Origin: Diadema setosum
Lineage: Eukaryota > Echinodermata > Echinoidea > Diadematoida > Diadematidae
Assembly (NCBI GenBank): GCA_033980235.1
Contig: CM067070.1
Span: forward strand, 27,184,627 to 27,248,626
Direction of reading: 5' to 3'
Length of the DNA: 64,000 bases
Shown piece by piece: positions 10,384 through 22,020 of the stretch (position 1 is the first letter of the stretch; every line of letters begins with the position of its first letter). Both the position numbers and the translations under genes were made by a program. The notes beneath the pieces are model-generated. The model saw only the letters and a program-made list of their open reading frames with translations, was not told where the DNA came from and did not search any database.

Positions 10384-13083
10384 AGCGGCATTTATCTTTT
10401 CCATTCTTGTTGATGAGAATTTCTGAGCGCTAGCTTCTCCGTCGCGATGGACTATGTTAGAATTGTACTGTACGCGCACGTGTACTTTCATTTGACTCCG
10501 CAAGTTTTACCGAGGTCGTAAGGTTTGTAAGGTCATAGATGATCCGAGGGCTTGTCCGCACGGGCAATTTACTCCAACCGGCCAGTAGTGGTAGTGAGAT
10601 ACTCCTGGAAAAACTCAGGAGTATCTCGATCGGAGGAAGATGTCGTGGTAAGTTCCCTCGACAGGAGTAGTTCCCATGACCTTGTTCAGACGGGCACTAC
10701 TCCGACCTTTCCTCCGACCAAACTTCCTCCGACCTTCCTCCGAAGTTACTCCGACCAAAACTGCTTCCGTCTGAATGCAGCTATTCTGACCGCGTTTGAG
10801 GGAGAAACGGAACGGCATGCTACTTCAAATCCTGCCAGAATGTCTCAAAGGCTCCTTAAATGAACTGGAATGCACCTCGAAGGCATCTCAATTCCTGCTG
10901 GATTTTATCTCAATATTCAGATGGAAATTGTAATGACCATTCGAGTCTTTCGACTGCTGCTCAATGCGCCTCGAATGTATGTGGTACGTCCCTACTGACG
11001 TTCAAATAAGTCCGGACATAATGCGGAGCACTGCCGAATCATAAACATGAGGCAACATAAGTTGGTATTGAGAAGTCGCCTGGTCATTATCACGTCCTCT
11101 GGGTCTCTTCACATGTTCCTTATTTTGGCCTTCTCCACATCTCTTTGAATTTGATAGTCGTGCTGAAGAACAGCAATTTGTAGCAAAGCAACATGTTCGA
11201 AGGGATTCATACTCTATCGTGGTTGGGTTGAGACTGATGAAAACTTCTGAACAAGATGTAGAATTTGATTCGTGTTGATTCTGAATAAGTGTGACGGGGG
11301 TATTACATATCCAACAGTGACCGTATACATCAACGATAGGCCTACGCCACAATCCCAAGCTATCTCTGATACTTAGAGAAGGCACGTCCTTGATTTAGGG
11401 TTTCTGTGCAACCTTAATTCTGTAAACCTAAACACTATTTCCACACATCAAACCATCCCTTCTCCGTCGTCTTTTGCGGGTAGGATTCCAGTATTGTTGC
11501 CTCTACAACATGGAACGACGGGCAAACGGGTCAATTTCACATCTGTTTCCCTCCTGTTTTCACACTGTGAAGATTCAAGCGAACAATCCATCTATCTACT
11601 GAATGTACATGAGTCTGCATCGCGCAATTTGCTGGTGGTTTATGATGACAGCGTATGTCTTGAAAGACTAAATTTTTGGATTAATAATTGTCAGATGCAG
11701 CATGTGTTATAAATGCGCTTATACCCTTGGAACAACAGTTAGAAACGCTGTATAAAGAGAGCTTGTCAACGAGTACTTTCTATTTTTCTTTTCATTTTTT
11801 TTTTGTTGCAATCAGGTATCATTGTTACCATTTTCCAGGCCATAGCATCATACGTGTTATAGAAATATTGCGCTATAGATCTGTCATGATGGTATCATAA
11901 TATTAACACACAGTACGATTTACAAATGTCTATAAGGTTGTTCGTTAGTTAGTCTTCACTTAAATTAACTCACTTATTATTTCTGGTTTCGAGGAAGAAA
12001 ATTTACCCAAGTGTTGTCCTTTGGACTCATCACTCGGCTCCTTTTCATACCTATCCTAAAGATTAGCAGTTCATAAATCAAGACAGAAAAATCAAATGCA
12101 ATCCTAAATATATCAATCCCTTTGTTTAATCAAGCTGAAAGAATGTTCTTGATGATAAAGGTTAGGGCGGTGAGTTAGCTCAGTCAGTAGCGCGTCTGCC
12201 TCACGATCACGCGGCCCGGGTTGGAACCCGAGTCTGGACTGAGCAATGTTGTGTGTAATCATACCGTCCCCTCTAGCATGAGGCAAAACAGTCTGTCCCT
12301 CGGATGGGACATAAAATGGAGGTCCCGTGTATGAGGGAGTAATAACTCATGTACGTAAAAAATCCCGCTTCATTCATTCATCGCAAAGAGCAGGGTGTTT
12401 AACTCGGTGAAGTGGTGCCACCTCACATCCAACTGGACCCCATGTCATGGAAGACCAGCTTAGTGTAGCTGAATATTGGTTATCCAGCCATCTTCTCAGA
12501 TGGAGGTCCCGTGTATGAGAGAGTCACAATTCATGCACGTAAAAGATCGCACTTCATTCATTCATCGCAAAGAGCAACGTGTTTAACCCGGTGAAGTGGT
12601 GCCACCTCACATCCAACTGGACCCCATGGAAGACCAGCTTAGTGTAGCTGAATATTGGTTATCCAGCCATCTTCTCAGATGGAAGTCCCGTGTATGAGAG
12701 AGCCACTACTCATGCACGTAAAAGATCCCGCTTCATTCATTCATCGCAAAGAGCAACGTGTTTAACCCGGTGAAGTGGTGCCACCTCACATCCAACTGGA
12801 CCCCATGGAAGACCAGCTTAGTGTAGCTGAATATTGATTATCCAGCCATCTTCTCAGATGGAAATAAACAAACAAACAAAGGTAACCATGATTATGAACA
12901 TAAAATGATGTAATAATATCACACCGCCTGAACACACTCAAAGGTCATCATTGATTACGAGCAGGTCGTTTGAAAAAAAGTATACCAGGATATTTATTCA
13001 TACTCACAAGACGAAATGAAGATCAAAGACAGCAGACACACGGTCCCTGCATCAAAACTGAGGTGTTTGCGCCGTTCTGCCAT
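4167..13083 (-). CDS. V-set Ig type I membrane receptor, 4 coding exons (gene A)
   Basis: The coding sequence is the join of 13083-13008, 9749-9390, 7564-7499 and 4258-4167 on the minus strand: 594 bases, 197 residues plus a stop. Every intron is phase 1 with GT-AG ends. Order of parts: an N-terminal hydrophobic signal (residues 1 to about 25), a V-set Ig domain (about 35-145), a Thr/Pro-rich stalk (about 146-167), a transmembrane helix (about 170-191) and a tail of only about five residues ending CREKQ. The product would sit at the cell surface with the Ig domain outside. No ITIM, ITAM or other signalling motif is present, and the membrane helix has no charged residue, so signalling through a partner is not obvious. 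The family resembles invertebrate V-type immune-like or adhesion receptors; ligand and role are unknown. Introns hold a retrotransposon fragment, a MITE, a foldback element and a SINE. Confidence 0.8.
5155..5480. repeat. Partial copy of the 34.2-35.3 kb foldback family
   Basis: TTTCGCAC..TCAGTCCAATT at 5169-5196, followed by recurring TTCAATTTAGC and TTCATTCAAATTC words, matches the arms of the element at 34216-35290. I could not find its matching right end, so it may be a solo or truncated end. Confidence 0.5.
6050..6610 (-). pseudogene. CR1/L2-like reverse transcriptase fragment
   Basis: Broken minus-strand frames contain the N-terminal part of a non-LTR reverse transcriptase: LSTGTMPNQREFSEVAPIHK (the conserved P-x-x-W-K-x-a-x-V-x-P-i-x-K block), then FPRILEHLIYSRLIRFF, then a decayed palm with KVFDNRSRDFV in place of KAFD-x-V-x-h. 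At least two frame changes and several substitutions show that it is dead. It lies in intron 3 of gene A in the same orientation as the gene. Confidence 0.7.
7020..7187 (+). repeat. CR1-like 3' tail fragment
   Basis: AT-rich 3' untranslated-like sequence ending in a short-period tail AATGAATTGAATTGAATT, the type of microsatellite end seen on other retroelement copies in this window. Confidence 0.45.
7499..7564 (-). CDS. Gene A exon 3: Thr/Pro stalk
   Basis: A 66-base exon between acceptor CATCTTTCACCAG and donor AACG|GTATGC, phase 1-1. It encodes LLTATPRPTETAPKTECPNL, a short spacer rich in Thr and Pro with one Cys that might form a dimer disulfide. Phase agreement with both neighbours supports it, though its small size makes it less certain. 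Confidence 0.7.
8742..8801. repeat. (TA)n microsatellite, left flank of MITE
   Basis: Interrupted TA/CATA repeats. Confidence 0.85.
8802..9136. mobile_element. MITE with 29-bp perfect terminal inverted repeats
   Basis: 335 bases begin with GGGCCGTGACGCGAGAAAAG and end with its complement; the match runs 29 bases at each end (8802-8830 and 9108-9136). It sits inside a (TA)n tract, so the target duplication is hidden in TA repeats. The interior is not coding. It lies in intron 2 of gene A. Superfamily not assigned. Confidence 0.9.
9137..9262. repeat. (TA)n/(CATA)n microsatellite, right flank of MITE
   Basis: Alternating TA with CATA and CACA interruptions. It continues the tract interrupted by the MITE. 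Confidence 0.85.
9390..9749 (-). CDS. Gene A exon 2: V-set Ig domain
   Basis: The acceptor TTCTTACATTGCAG is good and the donor is CACG|GTAAAG; 360 bases, phase 1-1. V-set hallmarks are visible: the B-strand Cys in CLIPCKI, the core Trp in VVTWAIW, and the D-x-x-x-Y-x-C element VKLEDENLYYC before the F strand. The preceding Cys of KCLIPC is extra and could pair elsewhere. N-glycosylation sequons FNIT and QNTT are present. The whole domain is in a single exon, as is usual for V-type Ig domains. Confidence 0.85.
9960..10990. repeat. Degenerate foldback element with internal poly(T)
   Basis: Left words such as CTTTCGAGGTGCATTTGA (about 10033) recur as complements on the right (TCGAAGGCATCTC and GCGCCTCGAATG near 10880-10980). 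A T31 tract lies at 10350-10380, and a CTCCGACC-rich segment at 10690-10760. It lies in intron 1 of gene A. Boundaries are approximate. Confidence 0.4.
12165..12880 (+). mobile_element. tRNA-derived SINE with triplicated body
   Basis: The head at 12165-12242 is tRNA-like: A box GTTAGCTCAGTCAGTAG and B box-like GGTTGGAACCC. The body then contains a unit of about 180 bases starting GGAGGTCCCGTGTATGAG, repeated at about 12318, 12502 and 12681. It ends in an AAATAAACAAACAAACAAA tail. A second member of the family lies at 58560-58876 on the minus strand. It lies in intron 1 of gene A, opposite in orientation to the gene. Confidence 0.8.
13008..13083 (-). CDS. Gene A exon 1: signal peptide
   Basis: The ATG is in a strong initiation context (CAAAATGG, A at -3 and G at +4). 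It encodes MAERRKHLSFDAGTV followed by a hydrophobic run CLLSLIFISS, typical of a signal peptide with a basic N-region. The exon ends at a strong donor (T|GTGAGTA) in phase 1. Any 5' untranslated exon or promoter upstream was not identified. Confidence 0.75.
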
Positions 13084-15687
13084 TTTGCACACTGGAAGTC
13101 AACGTCGCAGTTACGAATCAGGTGACAAAAAGAAAATAATGTTTTTTGTCCATGCACATTTTAATTGTTTGATTAGACAGCGTGACGAAACCGTATAATG
13201 AAGGTAATATTCAGTTATCAAGTATGTTTGTATAGGCGTAGAAAGACAAATATTTATAGGATATCATCAAAATACAAAGGAAGAGGAAAACGTTGAGAGG
13301 ATAATAAAGATAAATGAGGAGGAGAGCTACAGAGAGGGAGAGATAAGGATAATGTGCATGTCGAGATGTAATGTTGACTTTCCCTTTATACCTCGTTCAT
13401 CACTGTTGAATATAAGGGGAAAAACGAATAAAGAAATGCCGTTGCAATCACTATTACATTTGTAAATTATATCATACTGACAAAGATTGAAAAATATCAA
13501 CAACGATGCAAAAAGCAAGCTAACCCCGCTCCAAACCACTCCTTTTTCAAAATGGCAATGAAGGCAGGATTTCTGGGTTATTCTCTTATAGAAAAAAGGT
13601 AAACTATGAACATCGTTGATTTTAGACAATGTTGTTGACCGGGACAGCTGCCAAGTTGACATGATTGTGTAACATTTTTTGTAGGAACAAAAATGCGTAA
13701 TTACCAAACTTCCAACCTTCACAATTACTGCATCCTGCATGCATCAAATTTGTGGAAAAAACTCCATTGGTTATTACGCATTCTGTACACACTCTTTCCA
13801 AAAACTCTGTTGAAATATGTATTCTAAATCTAGTCTTCAGGCCTGCTCAGGTAGGTCTAAGTGTGTATCTGTATGTCGTTGTATGTATAAGTGTATTGTG
13901 TGTATGTGTGTATGAACATGAATTGAGTATATGAATGTATATGCCTGTGTTTACCTATTGCATGGCGTCCAAATAATGGATATAAGGTTGATAAAAATGT
14001 TTTTTGTTTTTCCTATTCCGTATTTCTGTTCAATAATCCTTTTCTTTATTTCTGTAATTTTGTTCGCGCTCTGAGCCTCATGGAGGGGAGATATTAAACA
14101 TTCATTGTATTGTATTTACAAGTTTGCGCACCTTCCCCTAAAAAAGAGAAGAAAGATAAAATAAAAAATAGGTAGTTCATATTTCTAACAAAGCGTATAA
14201 GAGCACGAGAATTGTTGATACACTTCGCTGCAATAGCATTCCAAAGTTCACTCTTTATAGCATTGATAAGTAAACATGCCATGTCATTTTGTACTTATTA
14301 CTTTTCCTTGTTATAAAGGCGAAAATAACGAAACATGTACATGTGATTTTCATTTTACTTAACAGAAGAAATAAGTGCATTATTATGGACATTATACAGA
14401 ATGTAATAAGTGAAATTCATGGAAATACCATTGATAAGGGAAAAAGAAAACCACCAAAAAATTCTGAATTATTGAAAATGCCGGAGATGAAGAGGAAGGC
14501 TTAACCCTTACATATATTTTAATTTCTTAACCATGTAGCCACTAGACCACTTATTAAGATTCTGTAAATAGTGGTCTATGGTTCCATGGAAGGTTTAGCA
14601 ATACTGGTCTCATTTTGACAACTTTCTGATTGAAAATAGCTCACTTCATGTTTATTTTTGTGTGTTTGAATTTTATTTATTTGAAAGCCTGTTAAGACTT
14701 TGCTGTGAGAATGATGTGTCACAAAAGTAATTCTGACCTTAGGCCTTTTAAAATTACATTTATATTTTATATGAAAACAAAAACGTCATAACACAATGAA
14801 TAACGAACGAAGTTTTCGGAGGTTTTAGAGATTAATAAGACAGATGTTTCATCAATTAGGCGGTACTGGTTCAAATTTCAATGCAATCTCACAATTTGAA
14901 CACCCTTTTTTAAAATAAAGTTTACTTGAGAAAATCGCGTAATCGCACGCTGATGAAATCAAATTCAATGAACAAGTTAGCTTTCTTTTTCGAATGTTGA
15001 TGGCGGTGATCATTCTAATTTGACTGGAATTGAATGATTTAGAAACTAAACATGCTGCATTCACCTTGTACGAGTATATTAACACTGAAAACTTAATAAA
15101 GGTCAGCAAAGACATGTAAATTAGCTTCTACTTCATGGTTTGTTTCTTAAATATGCGCTTCTCCAAAAGGATAGTGCGTTTTCATTCCCTTTTAAATTTT
15201 ACCACATATCGTGAAGTATAAGGACCTAATAATAATACATGTATTGTAATGTAAAATACTTAGTAACTTTGCACGATATCTGAATAATATGACAACATGC
15301 ATTATGATCATGGTCCGCCCCTATTGCGGCGTGACATATCACTTTCATCGATGGCTACACTCTATTTCAAGGTTGTTTGAACCTTTTTTTTTCCCCTCTG
15401 TTTTTCGCATCCTATCATTTTTCCCGTTATACTGGAAAATTTTAGACAAATATCACAGTACAGCAATCTTTAAGAAAGCATATAGACCTTTAATAATTAT
15501 AGTGCCTGAATTCGTCAGCTCAAATCCAACACATAAATTCCTTTATGTACAATGTTTTCCTGCAGCAATATTTTAATGACTTAAAACACAACTGTGTTAG
15601 TAATTACCGACAAATAATTTTTGTTATTACCGCTCTAATGTCCATAGACCATAGACAAATGATATTAAAGTCTCTCTCTCTCTATCG

Positions 15688-15744
<57 letters not shown>

Positions 15745-16330
15745 GTATATATAATGTATACACACAAATAAATGATGGATTTCATCTTTTTGTTAGAGAA
15801 TACATGGAGAGTGTGTCGGAGAAAATCCCGAATGAACGCTTTGAAACTCAACGTAATGGTGAAACTTTGCGAAGGTTTTAATCATCTGCATCCTTTGAAG
15901 CATTCATAATAATTTTTCAAAACAAACACAACCGACAAAAAGTTAATTGGGCATGTCATTTTGCGCGAATGTATTTTGCTCGAAAATGATCAAATCTATG
16001 GTCGCAATAATGCAAACCCCAAAATAAGCAACGAAGAAGACAAGTTATTTTATCAAAGTCGTCAATCGAAAATAATGCTTGAGCGAGCAGATGCCGGTTT
16101 GAGATGTCTTTTTTTTTCGTTAATTGGCTACTTGACGAGCGTGATGTGGAATGCAGGCATTTGGCAGGTGCTTCCCTGCAACGACGTCGTATAGCCTAAG
16201 TATAGGGCAACAGAATGGGTTGACATATTATCACTCAGGGTAACATGTCCTTGAGATGTGTGTCCGAGACACCTGAATGTCAAATAATCATATAGTGTTA
16301 CTTTAACTTAGACACTTAGAGGTCAGTACT
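13084..16330. other. Intergenic stretch between genes A and B
   Basis: No supported gene is seen. It should include the gene A promoter, which I cannot place. A weak minus-strand peptide at 14094-14282 (containing SELWNAIAAKCINNSRALIR) resembles the C-terminal end of a CR1-like reverse transcriptase and may be a short fossil. A long (TA)n tract lies at 15689-15752. Confidence 0.5.
15689..15752. repeat. (TA)n microsatellite
   Basis: About 30 uninterrupted TA units, preceded by (TC)n. Confidence 0.9.
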
Positions 16331-16336
16331 CACTAG

Positions 16337-16881
16337 AGCCCTTTTTACACTTGTGTTTCTTAACCCCGGACTTTCTCTGACCCAGGACTATCGTTAGTCC
16401 CGGACCAATTTTTTTCAGCTTTTTACACTGGCCAATTAGTCCCGTACTATCTCTTGTCCGGGGCTAAGGAGAAAACTGACCTTTTTACACTCGTATTTAT
16501 TAGCCCCGGACTTTCCAAACCACATGAATATTCATGATTACGCTGTGCACTGTACACGTACACGCACGCACCGGCAGCACTTGATTACCTCGTTTCTGAT
16601 TGGTCAGTGGGGGTCGGACTTCGTCTCCGTCGCTTAGCCCCGGATTATTTTTTCGTTCTGTTTACACTCACTTGCTTGGCACCGCAATTGCGGTGCTAAC
16701 CCTGCTATTTTGCAGGGCCAGATAGTACGGGATTATCGGTGGGGCTAGCCCACTTTGGCAAAAACGAGTGTAAACAGAAAGTGGGCTAAGGATAGTCCCG
16801 TATCAACGGTGGGGCTAAGGCCCCCCTTAGCCCCACCGTTGGTACGGGACTAAGCAAAGATTTACAAGTGTAAAAAGCCCT
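16337..16881. mobile_element. Foldback MITE with AGCCCTTTTTACACTTG ends
   Basis: The left end AGCCCTTTTTACACTTG matches the complement of the right end, AGGGCTTTTTACACTTG. TAG lies immediately outside both ends, suggesting a 3-base target duplication. The interior repeats TTTTTACACTCG and GGGGCTAAGG/TAGTCCCG words in both orientations, with a GC-rich core. Non-coding. Confidence 0.75.
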
Positions 16882-18106
16882 TAGGCGTCCACCAATGCAC
16901 GTTTGATGCCCTATGCACAATTTTGTCCAATACACTCAAGTGTCAAATACACTTTTTGTCCTATCTGCTTTTTGTTCCCAACACGAGGGTGGTGTCTCGG
17001 TTACTGTGAGTGAGACTATACACATTCTGTGTTCGAAACGGGGTGCCCAAATATGTTGATATCTTATACTTTTGAAACCTTTAATAATTACTTTTATTTT
17101 ACTTTAATGAAATAACCATTTATAATTTGGGGTAACTAATGCACTTCTGGCCGATACAACCTGTGTCCACAAAGAAAAAAACAAAACAAAAAACCAAAAC
17201 AAAACATGAGTTTCCAATCCAATTTATTTATTACAGTGTAAATGCACTTTGTTTTCAACGATTTGGTACACAGTACGGTTTTATAGGGTGTCCAACATAC
17301 ACAGTTTAGGTGACTTTCTGTATAGGTAGTACACGGCGTCCAGGGTATTAAAATAACCCGTTCCCGCTCCATTGTCACGTAACTCGAGCTTCATCAACAA
17401 AGGAACATCTCGATGCGGTACGTGCCAACTCAAGCACGCACACAATTGACAGATACAAAAAAAAAACCCCAACAACATCAAAAGTAATGCGAAAGCAATG
17501 ACATTTCGGTTGATGTTTATTATGTGATTTTTCGCCGTTGTTTTTGTCGCTGTTGTTGTAGCTATCATTGTCATTGTGACTCGATGCAGTCATAAAATGT
17601 AATTAACTTCTTTGTACTTGTCAATTTGATGTAGTCATATAATCAACTTCCTACAACCTATGTACCAGTCAACTTGTTTGCTTCATTATTGATGGATGGC
17701 AGTTCATAAAAGCATTCTCATAGTTTCAACACATACACTTTATGGTGATTTTATTGTTATTTTGGTTTTTCTACGACAAGCTTCCATTGTTATGTTTGGC
17801 AAACTAATAATTCTTTGCTTCTTTTATTACATTTTTCTTCAAGCTATCTATCAACTAAGGTGATCGTTATGTTTTGCGATTACGTGAGCCTAGTGATAAG
17901 ACATCATTTCTTTATAAAAACACACACACAAATGTTAACGACCTTTTCTGTGTCTTTTATTGCTTATTTCCTTTAGACATAATATTGTGACTTAAGTCAA
18001 AGAAAAAAAAAAGACAAAAATACCCCAACTTGATTGATGTTCTTGATTCGCCATTTGCCCCTTTCAACCCAGCCTTAACTCTTGGACTGCGAGGCGAATA
18101 ATATAA

Positions 18107-20494
18107 ATGTTTGAGATGTCGTTAGATCTGTCTGATCTATCATTCTATATACGCAAAAACGGTAAGAAAAACAAAACAAAACAAAAGAGACGCTATAACA
18201 ACCTGATGACTGGGATCGGTACAGAATACCAAGAAATAAAGTCGCTGCTCAAATACGTCTTGCGAAGAGAGAATATATTTCAGTATCTATTGCCTCTTGT
18301 CAGAATAAGTCAGGTGATATTTGGAAAGCACTGCAGTATGTACGCCCACAGAAAAGCATAACTTGTGCCATTAAACAAACTGGTAAAAATGGAATAGAAA
18401 TTAATGATAGAAATGCGATAGCAGAAAAAAAAATACAAACATAGGCAAGCAAATACAGGAAAGCATCTTAACCGATGATGATTTTCAGAGGAGTCATGAA
18501 GGAGAAGAAATGAACGATGACAATAATGATGATGATTTTAAAGAAATAACTGAGCAGGAAGTGTTAGATGTTTTGAATGGCTAGCAGGAAAATAAATCAA
18601 GTGGTTTAGACACAATCCCAGCATCCCTAATAAAGCCCGTAGCAAGCCATATTGTCAGACCTCTTACTCACATTCTTAATATGTCTATATTGTATGGCTC
18701 ATTTCCCCGAGAATGGAAATTGTCACGGGTAACCCTAATCCACAATGGAGAGGATAAGAGTGACAAGGGTAACAAAAGACCTATACCTGTTTTACCCATT
18801 TTCGGTAAAATTATGGAGAAATTAGTATGTAACCAGTTTTACAGTTATTTGATTATTGAATAAAAGTTAATCTGGCTAAAGACAGAAACATTCGACCGAA
18901 ACAGCTCTATTGAATGCGACTGAACATTGGTGAGATTCCATAGACAAGGGTGATCTGGTAGGAATGGTGGCCCTAGATGTGAAAAAAAAACCTTGACACT
19001 GTCCATCATGGCATCTTATTGTATAAACTCAGAAGAACGGGATAAAGTAAAAGAGCTCTCACATGGTTTCATAGTTATTTACAAGATAGGTAACAGTGCA
19101 ATGTTGTCAATGGTGTTATGTCATCAATGCAGAAAGTAGATTGTGGTATCCCACAGGGAAGTAATCTGGGACCTTTATTGTTTACACCATACATCAACGA
19201 CCTAGTAAGTGCATAAAGAATGGAAAGTCTCCCTCTACGCTGATAGCACGTGTATTTATTTTTCGGACAAAAACCCTTCCACCGTCATTGACAATTTGAA
19301 TGAAGAACTAGAATTAATAAATCTATATCTGATCCGACATAAACTGGCTTTGACTACAAAGAAATGTGAGTTTATGCTGATAGAATCCAGAAGAAGAATC
19401 AGAACTGCTGCTGTTCCTGATGTCACTATCGGAGGATGCACATCACAACGTGTAAAGAACTTGAAACACTTGGGAGTTATGATTGATGAATGCCTGGACT
19501 CGTCAGTTCAAGTGGTAACATCACGGAAAAAAATTGTGCAAGATATTTTGTTGAAGCTGATCAAGTATTTCATTGGTCAAAAACCGCGCTTGAACGAAAA
19601 CCACAGATTCATTGTACAAAACAGAGCAGTGCAAACTCTTATTGGAGTAGATTGGACAGTTTCTCCTGATACGGTATTTGATATGCTTAAAGATTACAAG
19701 ACCGAAAGATTGTTCTTTATTTTATGTGTAAAGTAGTTCATGATTTAGTGCCTAAATGCTTGCAGCTCCATTTTGCTTTTAAGAGTTATAATGACAGTCT
19801 GAGACAAACGATACAGAATTGTATATTACCGCCGATACGCACTGAGTTAAAACGAAGGAGCATTAAAGGACTAATTAGGGAGATGATTGTAAAGTAACAA
19901 GTTTGGTTGAGTTTAAAGGGCGAGTATACGATGATGAAAGTGCTCTAGTTAGAGTAAAGAAATTGTTATTGTTGAGATAACAATTATAATCATATGTTTT
20001 ATCATAAGAGTTTGTTTAAGTGATAATTATATGCAAGAGGTGGATGGGTTGTGGGAATAGATGTTTGTGTGTGTTTGTGTGCATCGGTGAGGGTAGAGGG
20101 TATAGTTAGAGAGGATGTGCAGTGTTTGTATTACATCAACATCAATCTGCGACCTGTAATTATTAGTTTAAAGCGTTATTTTTTTTCTATAAAACGTGTG
20201 TATTGGAAATTTTCTGAGTAAGTTGGTGTATCTTTAATTGCTTGTCATTAAAAAGGTATTTGAGATATTTTCGTGCTATAAAATCTTAATCTAAATATAA
20301 TTTCATTTTTGTAATTTGATATTTTGTCTTGCCTGTGATATGTAAATTAGTTTGTGTAGTTTTATGTAGCTTTGATTTGTTTTGTTTCGATGATGTATTA
20401 TGTTACGTATACTTTTTCATTGCACGGACTAACTGAAAAGCAGCCGTGGCTGCTGTTAGTACAGTGATTAAATCAAATGAATGAATGAATGAAT
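18107..20494 (+). pseudogene. CR1/L2-like non-LTR retrotransposon, 5' truncated and broken
   Basis: Reverse transcriptase blocks appear in order but in shifting frames: a pre-palm region IRLAKREYISVSIA (about 18250-18300); SLIKPVASHIVRPLTHILN and FPREWKLSRVTLIHNGEDKS (18620-18760); PIFGKIMEKLV (18797-18830); a damaged [12 protein letters not shown] (19150-19185); the catalytic box as LYADST rather than YADD (19231-19250); and a thumb KNLKHLGVMIDECLDSSVQV (19455-19515). Stops and frameshifts make it inactive. The 3' end is an (ATGA)n tail at about 20470-20494. It lies between genes A and B in plus orientation. Confidence 0.8.
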
Positions 20495-21099
20495 ATACGC
20501 GTGCCTGTGCTTGGATGTCTTCTCCGCTACTAGCGGTTTCACGCTGGGGCGATCTTCAGGCATGCTTCACAGCATCGAACTCTTTTCATCAATCCTCAAC
20601 AAACTATACCCAACGGAAATATAATTATATACATGCTCTCGCATAATAGGTGTTGTGTGTGAGTGTTTCTGAATATCTATGCATAGGCCCTACTTGAGGT
20701 TTGGATGAAATCTAGGAATATAACTCTAATTTTCTTTTCAAATTTTCCTGTCACCCTGTTACTTTTTTTTTTCCTTCTAGAAACATCTCTGACACTTCAT
20801 CCAGCTAAGAGAACATGCAGCGTAATTGAATTTTCCTGTCAGTTCTACCAGTTCAAAGCACATGATTTGGACGGTAATTCTTCCTATTGGAAAAATCAGA
20901 AGGGAGGAGGAAAATCATATTTGTGTTTCCCACATTTCTTTATTTCCAATACAACGCACTTACTGCAAGTGCAATGTGTTTTATTAAAGTCAAGCATTCG
21001 AGAGGGAAAGATAGAGAGAAAAAAAGAAAGAGTAAGGGTACGATTAGATGATCTAATGACGTAATTCATCAACAGCCAATGAGAATGTAGAACGATGCG

Positions 21100-21292
21100 A
21101 GAGGGCGGGTATCTGGCAGACTGATGTAAGCCCCTACTTCTGAGAAACCACTTTTGCTAAAGTAACCAACAAGTATCGCATTGTTCCTGATTTCATCGAA
21201 CATCCCAGAGAGTGAAGTTCTGATTTTACTTTTCAAGTCTTCTCGTCCTCCAACATTTTGTGTAGATTATCATTCTCCGTGCGTCTAATCAG
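21100..21292 (+). promoter_or_regulatory. Possible gene B promoter and 5' untranslated exon
   Basis: A perfect donor CAG|GTAAGT at 21293 with no good coding frame upstream would suit a non-coding first exon of gene B, spliced to an acceptor at 22229 (CATTTTCAAATCAG) just before the signal-peptide ATG. A GC-box-like GGGCGGG lies at about 21104. The start site is unknown and the call is tentative. Confidence 0.3.
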
Positions 21293-21839
21293 GTAAGTTC
21301 ACCTAATTTTCGGGGCCTCGTTCAAAGGAAAGAAAATGCGATTTAACTGTGCTATTTCTTGTGGTATTGCTTTTGTGTTATCATTTATGATTAATGAACG
21401 AATCATGCACCCTGCATTTTCTTTGTTCTTTGGACTCGGTTACCATCTTAGATTCCTTATCCGTTTGAGAAACAGAGTTGGAATTAAAGTTCATTAAAAA
21501 AACCCCATTACATTTGCAGTTTTCATGTTCAAATTATTACGTTAGAAATATGACAAAATACTATACCTATAGTATTTGTATTCTATTCATTCTAGCTTAT
21601 CCTGTCATCTAGACATTGGCATTACAGTTATTTATCACCATGTTTGCTTACCTCCGCTATCTTTATCATGTCCCTAACTTCCCTAACTAAATTATTGTTA
21701 TTGTTAAGAGATCGTACGTTTTAGTCAACATCATGCTTTATTTGATGACTCACTTCACTAATTTCCATAATTATCAATTTTTGTTGTAATTGTTATTGTA
21801 TGTATGTATGTATAGGCCCTATGTTTGTATGTATGTATG

Positions 21840-22020
21840 TATTTATTTAATTATCATTACTCTTTTATAATCATTATGTACAATAAATGTTGCAATACGG
21901 TGCACCTTACCCGACAAGCGTTCGCTTTTTTAGGTGTCGCCCAAAAGAAATCTCTGTAATATTTCACCTTTTTTTTTATGCGAAATAAATAAATTGAACT
22001 GAACTGAAATGAATTGAAGA
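21840..22020 (+). repeat. CR1-like 3' tail fragment
   Basis: AT-rich sequence ending in AAATTGAACTGAACTGAAATGAATTGAAG, a short-period tail like other retroelement ends in this window. It lies in the proposed 5' untranslated intron of gene B. Confidence 0.5.

Noticed and set aside
11002..11385. 127-residue minus-strand open frame
   Set aside because: No recognisable domain, no splice support in phase with gene A, and no neighbour that would need it.
13327..13740. 137-residue minus-strand open frame
   Set aside because: No domain and no signal peptide at its start. It is upstream of the gene A ATG with no phase-compatible splice to it.
20705..21064. 119-residue open frame with a hydrophobic start
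   Set aside because: No domain, no convincing splice or start context, and the hydrophobic stretch comes from a T-rich tract. Treated as chance.
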